Assembly (NCBI RefSeq): GCF_017498545.1
Contig: NZ_CP071793.1
Coordinates: 1,798,001-1,862,000, forward strand
Length of the DNA: 64,000 nt
Direction of reading: 5' to 3'
From: Sulfidibacter corallicola
GTDB taxonomy: Bacteria; Acidobacteriota; Holophagae; Acanthopleuribacterales; Acanthopleuribacteraceae
Shown: piece by piece, positions 41,317-51,484 of the stretch
Numbering within the stretch: position 1 is the first letter of the stretch
Layout: each line of letters opens with the position of its first letter
Position numbers and translations under genes: made by a program
Notes under the pieces: generated by a model
What the model was told of the DNA's origin: nothing
The model's database searches: none
Seen by the model: only the letters and a program-made list of their open reading frames with translations

Positions 41317-42241
41317 GGGCTTCGAGAGGCGATCTACAGGAGGCGCGAGAACTTCAGGAGAATTATGGTTTGAAAAATGTAAACATATAAAATTGAATAG
41401 TTTACGATTGGGATGATGTGGCTCCGTTTCCTCTGCGATCTCTTGAAACAAAGTGGTGCGTTCAACCTGAGATGGGCCTTGCCGTCGTCAAATCAATATC
41501 TGGAAGCCAGGAAAATTCGAAGCCAGGAAAAGCATGGCCATGGTATGCCACCCAATGCAGATCCTTTCCTGGTTTCCGATGTTCATGGGTACCTGCTAAA
41601 TTTATCGGATGAACGACCCATGGCCCCATCCGAGAAACCAGGTGGTCTGTTTCTTTCTCGAAATCGAGCTGGGTATGCCCGCTGGTTCGCGGCTCCGTGG
41701 TAGAAATCCGAGGTAACCCCGGGCTGGGATGTAAAACCACCGTTTTGGTTCACGTCTGAGCCGTCGGGGGAAATGGACCTTCGTCGTCGCTGGGCCTCGC
41801 CTTCGAACCCGATTTTCCTGCCCCCTGATGTAATGACAAAAATGAGTGTTGCCGCGGCCTGAGCCTGCATGTAATGCGGAATGGACAAATTTTTTTCTTT
41901 TTTTTGACCCCCTACTCGCAACATTCTGGCTTGAACCCATGAACGGACAGGGAGCACTGAAACACGACAGTTGTGATAGCGGTGCTCCATGGTTTGTTCA
42001 TCTACACATCCATAGTGTGTGATTCGAGCACCCCATCGCGGCGAAATATTGAAGCGACATAGTTAGCTAAACATGATCGCTGGCACGTCCTAGGTGCATT
42101 TAATAGTGGGTCTGGCATTTGTTGGGTCGTTGATGCCCATGGTGTTGGTTTGAGGATGACCAACCGTCACCAGCTCGCGAGAATCGCATGATTCAGATAC
42201 TAAACTATTTCACTACATTAAAGAAATACCACGAGGAAAAA
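41317..42241. other. Intergenic region with a diverged repeat and AT-rich segment
   Basis: There is no convincing gene in about 920 bp. The first half contains the 41440-41710 repeat. The second half (about 41820-42230) is more AT-rich than the rest of the window, with runs such as TTTTTTTCTTTTTTTT near 41890. It may contain the promoter of the next gene, or may be DNA of different origin. Confidence 0.4.
41440..41710 (+). repeat. Diverged 270-bp repeat, copy 2
   Basis: Same word order as 33190-33460 (GAAACAAAGTGG..TTCAACCTGAGATG..GCCTTGCCGTCGTC..GACCCATGGCCCC..AAATCGAGCTGGG). It is the only family-A-related DNA in this region and carries no obvious GGCC hairpin. Confidence 0.6.
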
Positions 42242-43240
42242 ATGAAAAAAAATCTCATGCTCGCTCTACTGATGGCCCTTATGACCTGCGGATTCGCCAT
42301 GGCGTCCCAGCCCCCTTACCGCGAAGACCTTACCTTGAAAGAGTATCTAACCCAGATTGACTATTTGGAAACCTCCTACGACGATCAAACTAGATTCAAG
42401 GGCGATGCCTGCGACTTCGACGATTGGGACATGGATACGGTCACCGACTGTATCACCGACAGCTTGGAAGATTATCTCTTGGGAGAAATCGGATCTTTTC
42501 TGAAGGAGTTGATCTTCGGTTCCGACGGTCCCAGTTATGTCAATCTCACCCAAGAGAGTTTGGACAAAATTCAAGCGATCATGAACCAGGAATTGGTCAA
42601 TATGGTCAAGTACGACATGATCGCCGATCTGGCCTCTCTCGAAACGGGCATCAAACAGTATCACGCCAGCTTGAATTCCACCCCGGACACCATTCTGCTC
42701 GCCCTGATCGATACTGAAGCCAGAAACCTCGTCAATCACCAGGTTTTCAATACGTCCTACCACCCCGATGCAAAAATGTTGACGGGGCACTTGGCCTTCG
42801 CGACATCTCTGCGTCTGGCGATTTTGGTGGAAAAAGAGCACTTGGGGCTGACCACGGAAGCGTTCGTTCGCTCGGAAGGTCAGAATTTAGCCGACAAGCT
42901 GAGCGCCTTGGGTTCCGCCGCCGATAGCCACATCAATTCCAGGGTCTACCTGCAGCACACCGGTGGAAGCACCATCGGTTGCCAGATTTACAAAAATGCC
43001 GACGCCGAGCCGGAAACCGTTGCGGGCATCCTCGATGTCCAAGAAAAGTGGGGTAATTGCCCCCGAGCACTCGTTTACGATCTCTTCGGTGGCCGCACCA
43101 AAGTGTACCAATACACCGTTTATGGTCAACTGTACTATCGCCTCGCCCTGAATTATCGCGATCAGTTGCGTACCGAGTATCGTGCCAACGTCAAAGGCCC
43201 CAATTACGATAGCATTCTGGCCGACCTGCGGGGCCTGTAA
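42242..43240 (+). CDS. Secreted helical protein of unknown function
   Basis: The 332-residue protein has a clear signal peptide (MKKNLMLALLMALMTCGFAMA) and GAGG eight bases before the ATG. The mature part is almost entirely helical. It contains a region around residues 80-215 (FLKELIF, then SLDKIQAIMNQELVNMVKYD and a long helix ending LRLAILVEKEH) whose spacing loosely resembles the helical bundle of Cry-type pore-forming domains. No motif proves this. Four cysteines (two near the start, two late) could form disulphides. It stands alone and is followed by a strong terminator. Codon choice and the AT-richer upstream DNA differ from the neighbours, which allows for recent transfer. Confidence 0.6.
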   Translation: MKKNLMLALLMALMTCGFAMASQPPYREDLTLKEYLTQIDYLETSYDDQTRFKGDACDFDDWDMDTVTDCITDSLEDYLLGEIGSFLKELIFGSDGPSYVNLTQESLDKIQAIMNQELVNMVKYDMIADLASLETGIKQYHASLNSTPDTILLALIDTEARNLVNHQVFNTSYHPDAKMLTGHLAFATSLRLAILVEKEHLGLTTEAFVRSEGQNLADKLSALGSAADSHINSRVYLQHTGGSTIGCQIYKNADAEPETVAGILDVQEKWGNCPRALVYDLFGGRTKVYQYTVYGQLYYRLALNYRDQLRTEYRANVKGPNYDSILADLRGL

Positions 43241-43371
43241 TCGAACGGGTCTTCATGTGACCCTGCTGTTCGTTCCGTTTTGACCTATTGGAGGCAGGGT
43301 GCCTCCACGATCGGGTCCTTTTGTATGACCCGTGCCGTGAAAGAAATCGCGGCCACAACGGCATCCCTAAT

Positions 43372-43405
43372 TCCCGGTGGAGGGTTTCCTTGCCCTCCAC
43401 CGGGA
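43372..43405 (+). terminator. Rho-independent-type terminator
   Basis: TCCCGGTGGAGGG (43372-43384) and CCCTCCACCGGGA (43393-43405) form a perfect 13-bp stem with an 8-base loop, followed by TTTTG. It lies 130 bp after the stop of the secreted helical protein. Confidence 0.75.
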
Positions 43406-43513
43406 TTTTGTCACGTTTAGAGGGGGGGTGCTGCGATTTGTTCGGTTTTATAGTATGTTCTGCCTGGTGCGCGAGGTTACCTCTCGACATTCGCTTGCAG
43501 CCAGGGGGGCCAG

Positions 43514-46500
43514 ATGAAGCATGTTCCTGCTCGAATCCTTTTGGCGAGTATGCTCCTGGCGGTATCTTGGTGTTGCATGGCCCTTGCCCCGCAGGCCGAA
43601 GAGCCTGAACGACCCGGGGTGGTCATCGAAAGCCTCCTGAAAGATTCCGTATTGCGGCGGGTTGGTGTTCGGCCCGGCGACGTGTTTTTTCGGTGGGAAC
43701 GGTTGCCCAACCCGCCCGCCAACCCCCAGGGCGCAAGCGGCACCTTTGCATCGCCCTTCGATTGGGAGCTGATGGAACGGGCCCAGTCGCCGCGCGGAGA
43801 CGTGCAACTCTTCGGCGCCCGGGACGGTGTCGAACAAGTGTTCCGCATCCCCAGGGGGGTGTGGATGGCAAGTGTTCGGCCGCATCTGAGCGCCGCCGCG
43901 GAATCGACCTACCTCGAAGGAAAGCGATTGGTCGACGAGGGACAAACCCAGGCCGGGTTGCGTCTCTGGTCGCGGCTTCCCCAGCGCGCCTGGTTCGCCT
44001 ATCGTGCGGGCCAAACACGGGCGGGCCTGCAAGAGTGGGAGGAAGCCGAAGCGGCCTATCGAAGTGCGCTCGATGCACTGGGCAAGGATCACCCCCATGC
44101 CTTCCTCGTTCGCTACGAAGCGGGTTGGATGGAGGAGGACCGTAGCCGGTGGGACCAAGCCGAGAAACATTTTCGAGCGGCTTTGGAGGAGCTGGAGCGC
44201 CGGCATCGGGACGAACTCTTGAAGGCGCACTTCTTGAGAAAATTAGGGATCTTGGCGTGGAAGCGTGGCGAACTGGCGAAGGCCAAACAATTTTTCGGTC
44301 AAGACCTGGAAATCAAACGAAAGTTGGCCCCGGGGACCGTCGAGCTCACGAACAGCCTGAACGCTCTGGGTGGCGTCGCCTGGAAACAAGGCGCCTGGGT
44401 AGAGGCCGAACGCTTCTTCCTGCAGGCCTCGAAGAACCAGGAAGCGTTGGCCCCGGAGAGCATCGAATTGGCCGCCATCCTCAACAACCTGGGTGTCTTG
44501 GCATTGGAACGACAGGAATGGAAAAAGGCGGAACGCTTTTACCTGCGAGCCCTGACCATTTATCGGAAAGGATATTCAGACGCACCCAAAATAACGGCCA
44601 CCCTGAACAACTTGGGAATCGTCGCCCTGAGACAGGGAGACAAAAAAAAGGCCGTGGACTACTACCGGCAGGGGTTGGAAATTCAGGAGAAGTTGGCGCC
44701 CGACAGCCTCGATGTGGCCGTCATTCTGAACAACATCGGTGAATTGCAGGCAGAACGAGGCGAGTGGGAAGAAGCGGAGCGGTACCATCGGAGGGCGATC
44801 GCCATTCAGGAAAAACTGGCGCCGAACAGCCTCGATCTGGCATCCAACTTTTCCAACCTGGGCGGGCTTGCGGTCGAGCGCGGGCAGTGGGAAGAGGCGG
44901 AGGACCATTACCTACGCGCCTTGAGCATCCGCGAAGTGCTGGTGCCGGGCAGTACCGTCTTGGCGATGACGCTCCATCGCCTGGGCAATGTGGCTTTGAA
45001 GCGGGGAAAACCCGAGCTGGCGATGGACCGGTATCGCCGTGCGATCGAGTCTTTCGAAGACCAGATGGCCCATCTCGGGGGCACCGTGGAGGTCAGGGCT
45101 CGATATCGCGGCAACCATCAGGCGCATTACAAGAACCTGTTGGCGCTGCTGATCGATCAGGGACGGCAGCAAGCCGCTTTTGACCTTTTGGAACGCTATC
45201 GTGCCCAGACCGTTCTCGAAATGATGGCCGAGCGCGAGTTCGGTGTGTCGGTACGGGACATCCCGGCCGAACTGATCGAAGCTCGAAACCAGGTGGGCTT
45301 TCGCTACCAAAAAACCAAAGCGGAACTGGCGAAACTCGGGGCGGATCATGCCAGGGTCGATGAACTGCGCGTCAGGCTGTTCGATATCCGCGGCGAGTAC
45401 GATGCCGTTCTCGCCCAAATACGGCAGCGATTTCCGCGAGCGGCACCGTCCACGCCGCGATCGCTGAAGCAGGTGCAGCAATCTCTCGATCCCGCGACCT
45501 TGATGCTCTCCTACGGTGTGCTCGAGGATCGGACGGTCTTGTTTGCGGTACGCAGGCAGGCGCCGCTCCAGGTCTTCACGATCCCAAAGGGCGAAACCTA
45601 CCTGCAGGAGAAGGTGCATCGGGTGCTTCAAGCACTGCAGCGGGACGCCGAACTCGGGACGACCCCGGTGGCGATCCGCATGCTTCGCGCCGAATGCGGG
45701 CCGCTTTTCGAGCTGCTCGTCGGGCCCGTGATGGCGGATGCCGAATCCGTCGACCGGCTCGTGGTCGTGCCGGACGGTCCCCTCCAAAAACTCCCCTTTG
45801 CGGTGCTCTTCGACAAGGCCTCCCAGCAATACCTGATCGAAAAAAAGCCCTTGTCCACTGTGGTTTCCGCCACGGTCCACGCCGAACTGAAGCAGCGGCC
45901 AAGAAAGGCCCATGCGCACATCGTGGCCATGGGCGATCCGGTTTATCCAGATGAAGACCCGAATTCCGAGTCGGTTTCCGTCGAGCTTCACTCCGGGGCC
46001 GAGCGCGGCCCGGCCCCCGATCGGATTCCGACATCGGCGCCGGCGGCCCTGCAAGTGGATCCAATCGTCCGCTCTCAAATGGAGCGAAGCGGCTCCTGGC
46101 CACGGCTGCCGCAGACGGCCCAGGAAGTTCATCGCATTGCGGCTCTCTACGGCGACAAGGTGCACACCTATTTGCGGCAGGAGGCTACCGAGGACAACCT
46201 CAAGGCGATTGGCAGCGAGGTCGATATCCTCCACATTGCCGCGCATGCCTTCACCAACGACGAACGTGCCCTGGACTCCGGTCTGGTGCTGACCATCAAT
46301 CGAGATTTCAAGGAAGGCGAGGAGAACGGGATCCTCCATGCCTGGGAGATCATCGAGCGCATGCGGTTGGACGCCGATCTGGTGGTGCTTTCCGCCTGCC
46401 AGACCGGGCTGGGCAAGGAAGCCGGCGGCGAGGGATTGATCGGGTTGACCCACGCCTTTCAATTCGCCGGGGCGCGTTCGATGATCGCCTCCTACTGGAA

Positions 46501-46726
46501 CGTGCACGACATCACGGCGGCCGTCATCATGGACCGGTTCTACGGCTATCTCAAAGGCGGCGATGACAAGACCACCGCGCTGCAAAAGGCCCAAATCGAC
46601 CTGATCCGTTTTCCGATCACGGTTCAGGCCGACGGCTGGCTCGACCGTTTCCTTCCTGGCAAGAAGTTAGACGCTTCCCATCCTTATTATTGGGCCGGTT
46701 TCCAATTGATCGGCCCCTGGGATTGA
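43514..46726 (+). CDS. Secreted PDZ-like / TPR / CHAT protease-domain protein
   Basis: This 1070-residue protein has a signal peptide (about 1-28) and a PDZ-like segment (about 30-110; VIESLLKDSVLRRVGVRPGD). About ten TPR units follow (about 130-530; a typical unit contains LNNLGVLALERQEWKKAERF). The C-terminal CHAT domain (about 640-1070) has the caspase-like pair His911 in ILHIAAHAF and Cys962 in VLSACQTGLG. Family members are proteases activated by partners; the fold and dyad are intact here, so proteolysis is likely. Export would place it in the periplasm or outside, which is less usual for CHAT proteins. It is a single gene, convergent with the thioredoxin-like gene. Confidence 0.9.
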   Translation: MKHVPARILLASMLLAVSWCCMALAPQAEEPERPGVVIESLLKDSVLRRVGVRPGDVFFRWERLPNPPANPQGASGTFASPFDWELMERAQSPRGDVQLFGARDGVEQVFRIPRGVWMASVRPHLSAAAESTYLEGKRLVDEGQTQAGLRLWSRLPQRAWFAYRAGQTRAGLQEWEEAEAAYRSALDALGKDHPHAFLVRYEAGWMEEDRSRWDQAEKHFRAALEELERRHRDELLKAHFLRKLGILAWKRGELAKAKQFFGQDLEIKRKLAPGTVELTNSLNALGGVAWKQGAWVEAERFFLQASKNQEALAPESIELAAILNNLGVLALERQEWKKAERFYLRALTIYRKGYSDAPKITATLNNLGIVALRQGDKKKAVDYYRQGLEIQEKLAPDSLDVAVILNNIGELQAERGEWEEAERYHRRAIAIQEKLAPNSLDLASNFSNLGGLAVERGQWEEAEDHYLRALSIREVLVPGSTVLAMTLHRLGNVALKRGKPELAMDRYRRAIESFEDQMAHLGGTVEVRARYRGNHQAHYKNLLALLIDQGRQQAAFDLLERYRAQTVLEMMAEREFGVSVRDIPAELIEARNQVGFRYQKTKAELAKLGADHARVDELRVRLFDIRGEYDAVLAQIRQRFPRAAPSTPRSLKQVQQSLDPATLMLSYGVLEDRTVLFAVRRQAPLQVFTIPKGETYLQEKVHRVLQALQRDAELGTTPVAIRMLRAECGPLFELLVGPVMADAESVDRLVVVPDGPLQKLPFAVLFDKASQQYLIEKKPLSTVVSATVHAELKQRPRKAHAHIVAMGDPVYPDEDPNSESVSVELHSGAERGPAPDRIPTSAPAALQVDPIVRSQMERSGSWPRLPQTAQEVHRIAALYGDKVHTYLRQEATEDNLKAIGSEVDILHIAAHAFTNDERALDSGLVLTINRDFKEGEENGILHAWEIIERMRLDADLVVLSACQTGLGKEAGGEGLIGLTHAFQFAGARSMIASYWNVHDITAAVIMDRFYGYLKGGDDKTTALQKAQIDLIRFPITVQADGWLDRFLPGKKLDASHPYYWAGFQLIGPWD

Positions 46727-46910
46727 CCGAGGCCTGGTTTCGAGCTGATGCCGGCAGCCCGTGTCGAGGTGCCCGATGGAGTGAGGGGCGGGTGCTCGCC
46801 GGTGCTCATCCAGCAACGAAAGGGCGGGACCTGCCGTTGGGCATCCCGTCGGTTCCGAGGAACTCATTCGGGAGAACCCCGTTTCTGGCTGGGCCCCATC
46901 GCCCGATCAT

Positions 46911-46936
46911 CGGGAAGGCCGGGATCCGGCCTCCCG
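46911..46936. terminator. Candidate bidirectional hairpin between convergent genes
   Basis: CGGGAAGGCCGG (46911-46922) pairs with CCGGCCTCCCG (46926-46936) with one bulged A and a 3-base loop. It has no T-run. Its position between two convergent genes suggests a termination role. Confidence 0.4.
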
Positions 46937-46959
46937 GTTCACCCGCCGGGGTTGCCCGG

Positions 46960-48063
46960 TCACCGGTCCTTTTCGAGCAATTCGGACAACAAGTCGGGCA
47001 GAATGTCCTCGGCGCCACGGGGATCCCTGATGAAATCCACCAACTGTCCTTCCGGTGAGATGAGGTAGATGACGGGCAGCCCGCTTTCCTCGAGACGGTA
47101 GGCTTCGGCGATGGGATCACCCACGAGGATGGGATAGGTGCCGCCGCGTTTTCGCAGGATGGCCGCCGCGTTGCCCTGCTCCTTCCACGTCACGCCGAAG
47201 AACTTCACGCCCTTTTTGCGATAGCGTTGGTGGAGCTTTTCGATCGCCGGAATGCCTTTCAGACAGGGCGGACACCACTCCGCCCAGAAGTCCATGACCA
47301 CCCAATGCCCACGAAGGTCTTCGAGTGAGACTCGATCACCGTTCGGGGCCGCCAAATCCCAGGTTGGCGCCGGTTTCCCCACTTGCGGGAAGTTCCCCGA
47401 ATAAGGTTTGACTTCGAAGTCCACGGGAAAGGGTCGGCCCTCGCGAGCACAGTGCTCATCGATGCGGATGTTGTTGATCTCGAGCACCATACTGGCCTTG
47501 GACCAACCGCCCCAGTCCGGAAAGGTCATGGCCAACTTGCGCAGAAAGCCACGGTCGTTCACGGTGGCGCGCGCCAGGGCGCCGTTCGCCAACTCGATCT
47601 CGATCGTGGTGTCGCCGGGATTGTCGGCGGTCACGATTCGCGGGGAGGGACTCGACGCCAAATAGGCCAAGCCCTCATATGCCAGGAACTTTCGACGATC
47701 GTCGTTGGGCATGCCGACGCGATGGAGCGGGTTGTGGAACACTACCTTGGCCGCGTGGTCATACCGGAACACTCGTTGATCCTTGACCATCAATTCGCGA
47801 TCGCCGGACTTGAGCCAGGCCGTCGTGTACTGGCCGGGCTGCCCCTTTTTGGTGGGCCGAATGAGGACGACGCCTTCCTGGGGCGGGACCTGTTGGGCCA
47901 TGACGCCGGTGCCGTAATAGCGGTAATCGTACGTCAGGGTCGATACCGCCATCATGGTTTCGATACAACGGCGAATGTGTGTCTTGGCATCGCTCCCCGG
48001 TGGGTCTGAATGGGGCCCGGCGAGATGGCCGACCGCGATGAGAACAGTGAGAAAAAGTGTCAA
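46960..48063 (-). CDS. Exported TlpA/ResA-like thioredoxin-domain protein
   Basis: The 367-residue protein has a short N-terminal signal (about 1-16). A beta-rich region of about 190 residues (DUF2092-like or lipoprotein-carrier-like, reading TLTYDYRYYGTGVMAQQV) precedes a thioredoxin-like domain (about 225-365). The redox motif WAEWCPPCLKG gives the CxxC pair, and the cis-Pro is in ESGLPVIYLISPEGQ. It probably reduces or senses disulphides in the periplasm. The TTG start has GGGAGG five bases upstream. It is convergent with the CHAT gene; the next upstream gene is a TPR regulator in the same direction. Confidence 0.82.
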   Translation of the reverse strand: MTLFLTVLIAVGHLAGPHSDPPGSDAKTHIRRCIETMMAVSTLTYDYRYYGTGVMAQQVPPQEGVVLIRPTKKGQPGQYTTAWLKSGDRELMVKDQRVFRYDHAAKVVFHNPLHRVGMPNDDRRKFLAYEGLAYLASSPSPRIVTADNPGDTTIEIELANGALARATVNDRGFLRKLAMTFPDWGGWSKASMVLEINNIRIDEHCAREGRPFPVDFEVKPYSGNFPQVGKPAPTWDLAAPNGDRVSLEDLRGHWVVMDFWAEWCPPCLKGIPAIEKLHQRYRKKGVKFFGVTWKEQGNAAAILRKRGGTYPILVGDPIAEAYRLEESGLPVIYLISPEGQLVDFIRDPRGAEDILPDLLSELLEKDR

Positions 48064-48228
48064 GAAATCCTCCCGGAACCAGTTTGGCGCCAGTGCGCTC
48101 TTGGCTTGGGAGATTCCCGTTTTTTGGCTGAAAAGTCCTTTGATCCATCCAAAAAAGATCTGAAATTCGAGGATGAATGGCCCTCACCCGAGGTTTTTCG
48201 CCGTTTGCGGAGGTCGGGCAGATACCCA

Positions 48229-50457
48229 CTATTGACTGAGGACTTGACGGTTGCGGGTTTCCAGGTACACCAGCAGCGGATGTTTCAGAGGTTGGAGTTC
48301 CTGCGCTCGACCCGTCTTCAGGGCTTCTTCGCAGGCGTACCAAAAATTCTCCTCGGCGGGACGCCAGCGGTCGCCCTCGATCGAGCGGGCGAACGCCAAC
48401 TGTTCCATCGCTTTTTCGAATTGGCCGAGCTGGTAGAAGCAGCGAGCCCGGTACACGTGGTGGAGGGCGGGGGCAGGGGTGGTCGTTTCTCTCCTGGTCA
48501 GGGCCAGTTCGTAATCCCCGCGATCCATATCCAGCACCATCAGGCAGATGAGGGCCATCCAACGGTCCTCGGGAACATCCAGGTCCGTTCCCAATTGGAG
48601 GGCTCGCTCGAATCGGTGCTCGGCCTCGTCGGGTTGTCGGCGTTCTCGCTCGATCATCCCCAGCCCGATGTGGTTGACCGTGACCAGGCGAATCTCCAAC
48701 CGGTGACGTCGATAGATCGCCAGCGACTCCGAAAGACGGCGATGGGCCAGGTGGAGGCCGTCGTAGTCGCCGTGCAGATGGCCCAAAAGCGTGTTGAGGC
48801 CCAGGTAGAACAAGGCTTTCGCCTCACCGAGCGGGTCGCCCAGGTTTCGATACAGTGCGGTTGCGTGGTCCAGGTGCTCGCCGGCCATTTGGGTTTGCCC
48901 TTGAAGAAGACAAAGGTAACCCAAGTCGGTCAGGGTGCGGGCCGTCCCTTTTCGGTAACCGACCTCGGCAAAGAGATCGAGCGCCCCGTTCAGAAGGCGC
49001 CGTTTTTCGGCCAGGCTGATGTCGTCTCGATTGGCCAATTGAAGGAGGGTGACCGCCTCGTTGTGGCGATCGCCCAATTCGCGGTACCAGGCCAGTTCGG
49101 CATTCAGGTGTCGCGTTTCACCGGGCAGCCCCAACAGCGAGGAAATACGCAGGCGGCTCTGGGTGACATCCATGAGAGCTTCGACGGTTTCGTCGGGGTC
49201 GACCGTCGGGGACAATTGCCGCTCGCCGGCGAGGAAGCGTGCCATGGCGAGTTGTTTGACCGTCTCCGGCGCCCGGATCCCCAACGCTTCAGCCTCGTCC
49301 CGAGCGTGTGACAGGTGTTGGGTAGCCGCGTGCAACTCCATTTGATTCAACGCGATGAGGCCCAGGTTGCGATGAATGGCGAGGCGCGCCAGGGGATCTT
49401 CTGAAGCCAGGGGCAGCGCCTTTCGAAGTGAGGTGCGGCTGCCTTCGATATCGCCCAGGATGTCCATACAGAATGCCAGCATGATCTTGGCCCGCACGAA
49501 ATGCGGATCCGCTGTCGAGGCACGCTCGAAATGGACCCGTGCCGTCGCGGCTCCGGAGGTGGCCAGCGCCCGAATGCCGTCGGCGTAGGCCGTCTCCGCG
49601 CGCGGTACCTGCGATCCCCGATGACCTGTCGGAAGGTGCAACCGCTTGACGATCTCGGCTACCGCATCGAGCGGTCGATCCAGGTTGCTGCGGTACTGCT
49701 GGACCTGGGTCCCATCGTACGATCGTTGCCAGTGGATCACATAGGCCCCCTGGGATGATTCGAGACGCGCCGACAGCCGGTCGAGCGGTTCCGTTTCGAG
49801 GAAGGACGCCGGTTGACGATTCCTGAGGTGTACCACGGGAAGGCCGTTGCGGCTCAGCTCGTCGGCGAGCAGGTCCGGCAGGCCCTGTTCGATCCAGTCC
49901 AATGAGGGATCACCGGTCTCGTTGACAAAAGGCGACAGGGCCAGCGTGGCAGAGCCTGGCGGTGGACTCGGGGCGGTCGACGGGTGACGGGCGGGTGAAA
50001 GGAAGAAGACCGGCAGGAGCAGGACCGCCACGCCGACAAGGGCCGGGCCCAGCCACCGCCTGCGCGGTCGATCGCTTTCGACGGGTGGCACCGGCGGGTC
50101 TGGTGTGGGTCCAGGCGTCGAGGAGGGCTCGCGGGGATCCGGATCCAGCATAACCGGGTGAAAGATCCATTGATAGCCCCGTCTTGGCCAGGTCTTGACG
50201 AAGTCGGGATTTCTCGCGTTGTCTCCCAGCAATTTCCGCAGCTCTTGAATCCCTTGCATGAGGGTGTTCTCGCTGACGACCACGTCGCCCCACACCGCTG
50301 CCATGATTTCGTCCTTGGTGCAGATGCGATGGTGGTTGTCCAGCAAATAAGCGAGCACGGCCGCGGTTTTCGGCCGCAGGTCATGGGTTTCGTCATCTTT
50401 GGACAAACACCATGTGTCGGTGTCGAAAACGAATGCATCGAAACTGTAGCGCGTCAT
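48229..50457 (-). CDS. Winged-helix / transmembrane / TPR regulator (CadC-ToxR-like)
   Basis: The 742-residue protein has a winged-helix DNA-binding domain (about 2-100; LRPKTAAVLAYLLDNHHRIC, then VSENTLMQGIQELRKLLGD and WPRRGYQWIF), a Pro-rich linker, one membrane span at about 136-154 and an outer FlgO-like plus TPR region (about 165-740). It has the same layout as the 26569 regulator but is shorter. The ATG has GGGAGG four bases upstream. The thioredoxin-like gene follows 165 bp downstream in the same direction and is a candidate target. Confidence 0.87.
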   Translation of the reverse strand: MTRYSFDAFVFDTDTWCLSKDDETHDLRPKTAAVLAYLLDNHHRICTKDEIMAAVWGDVVVSENTLMQGIQELRKLLGDNARNPDFVKTWPRRGYQWIFHPVMLDPDPREPSSTPGPTPDPPVPPVESDRPRRRWLGPALVGVAVLLLPVFFLSPARHPSTAPSPPPGSATLALSPFVNETGDPSLDWIEQGLPDLLADELSRNGLPVVHLRNRQPASFLETEPLDRLSARLESSQGAYVIHWQRSYDGTQVQQYRSNLDRPLDAVAEIVKRLHLPTGHRGSQVPRAETAYADGIRALATSGAATARVHFERASTADPHFVRAKIMLAFCMDILGDIEGSRTSLRKALPLASEDPLARLAIHRNLGLIALNQMELHAATQHLSHARDEAEALGIRAPETVKQLAMARFLAGERQLSPTVDPDETVEALMDVTQSRLRISSLLGLPGETRHLNAELAWYRELGDRHNEAVTLLQLANRDDISLAEKRRLLNGALDLFAEVGYRKGTARTLTDLGYLCLLQGQTQMAGEHLDHATALYRNLGDPLGEAKALFYLGLNTLLGHLHGDYDGLHLAHRRLSESLAIYRRHRLEIRLVTVNHIGLGMIERERRQPDEAEHRFERALQLGTDLDVPEDRWMALICLMVLDMDRGDYELALTRRETTTPAPALHHVYRARCFYQLGQFEKAMEQLAFARSIEGDRWRPAEENFWYACEEALKTGRAQELQPLKHPLLVYLETRNRQVLSQ

Positions 50458-50526
50458 GCTCCCTCCCGATCTGCCAGGCGCCGTTCCGGGTCGGTTACCG
50501 GCCTGGCGGCCAATCCCGCGAGCGCG

Positions 50527-51216
50527 TCACCGGGCATCCAGCGTGGAAAGCGTCCAGGCCTTGCGGGCCCGTTTTTCCAGGCCCCCGATAAAGCCCTTCC
50601 AGTAGGGCGTTTCTCGATCGTCGGATCCATAGAAATCCGCGATGGTCTTCGCCGCATCGGGTTCCGGCTCCACGTAGAAGAGGATCAGCTCGTGGCGTTT
50701 GGCCGCGTCGGGAACGGTCAACCAGCGGTACATGCGCCAGATGTCGTCGAAAGTGTACCCCTTTTCCCGCAGGAAGCGCACGGTGAGCGCGGCTTCGTTT
50801 TTGGGATTGTGGGTCGCTTCGTAGTGGTTGCTGAAGGCGTAGGGGTTGCCGCGGAAGCGGTAGCCGGCCATGGGTTCGGCCGAGGAAAGGTCGTAGTTGT
50901 ATCGATGGTCGTTGCCGGGCAGGAACCCCTCGAATTGGGCGATGACCAGTCGCTTGACGTGGCGGTTTCGATCGGCCTCCACAAACACGTACCGTGTCCC
51001 GAACGCGATGCCCTTCAGGGTGAAGGAGAACGAGCCCACGTAGGTGAATCCGTCGGCCACCGCCATGCGCAGTGCGGGCAGTGTTTCCGATGTGAGTACG
51101 CGGCCTTCCACCACGCGTTTCGGTGCCGGTGCACCGTTTTGGCCGACGAGAAAGGTCAATGATCCCGCAAGGACGATCATCCACCTCAATCCGAGAACCA
51201 AGCAGCATCGATTCAT
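50527..51216 (-). CDS. Exported protein of unknown function
   Basis: The 229-residue protein has a signal peptide (about 1-26; LRWMIVLAGSLTFLVGQNG). The mature part has an early beta-strand segment and then many aromatic and charged residues (GYRFRGNPYAFSNHYEAT, YTFDDIWRMYRWLT). I recognise no family. The ATG has GGAGG six bases upstream. It precedes the winged-helix regulator at 50457 in the same orientation with a 69-bp gap, so the two may be co-transcribed; this could make it a periplasmic partner of that regulator. Confidence 0.6.
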   Translation of the reverse strand: MNRCCLVLGLRWMIVLAGSLTFLVGQNGAPAPKRVVEGRVLTSETLPALRMAVADGFTYVGSFSFTLKGIAFGTRYVFVEADRNRHVKRLVIAQFEGFLPGNDHRYNYDLSSAEPMAGYRFRGNPYAFSNHYEATHNPKNEAALTVRFLREKGYTFDDIWRMYRWLTVPDAAKRHELILFYVEPEPDAAKTIADFYGSDDRETPYWKGFIGGLEKRARKAWTLSTLDAR

Positions 51217-51484
51217 GATGTCCTCCGATGTTGGGTTGCATGAAGCATAATCACGTATTCGGTGAAGACGGTCGGGAAAGTTGCCCCAAAGGTCCTTTCC
51301 CTCGGAGACCACCGCCGTTTTCTTCGCCGCCTCGTTCGCTTGGCGGTGGTCCAGGGGTTCCGCGTATGGCGGAATCGGGACCCTGTCGCGATGGCTCCAT
51401 CGATTTGCGGCTACCTCGCCAAAAGCATTGCGGGTATGATGAGGCGCGAACCACCATATCCATTCCCCCTGACGAGAGACTCCC

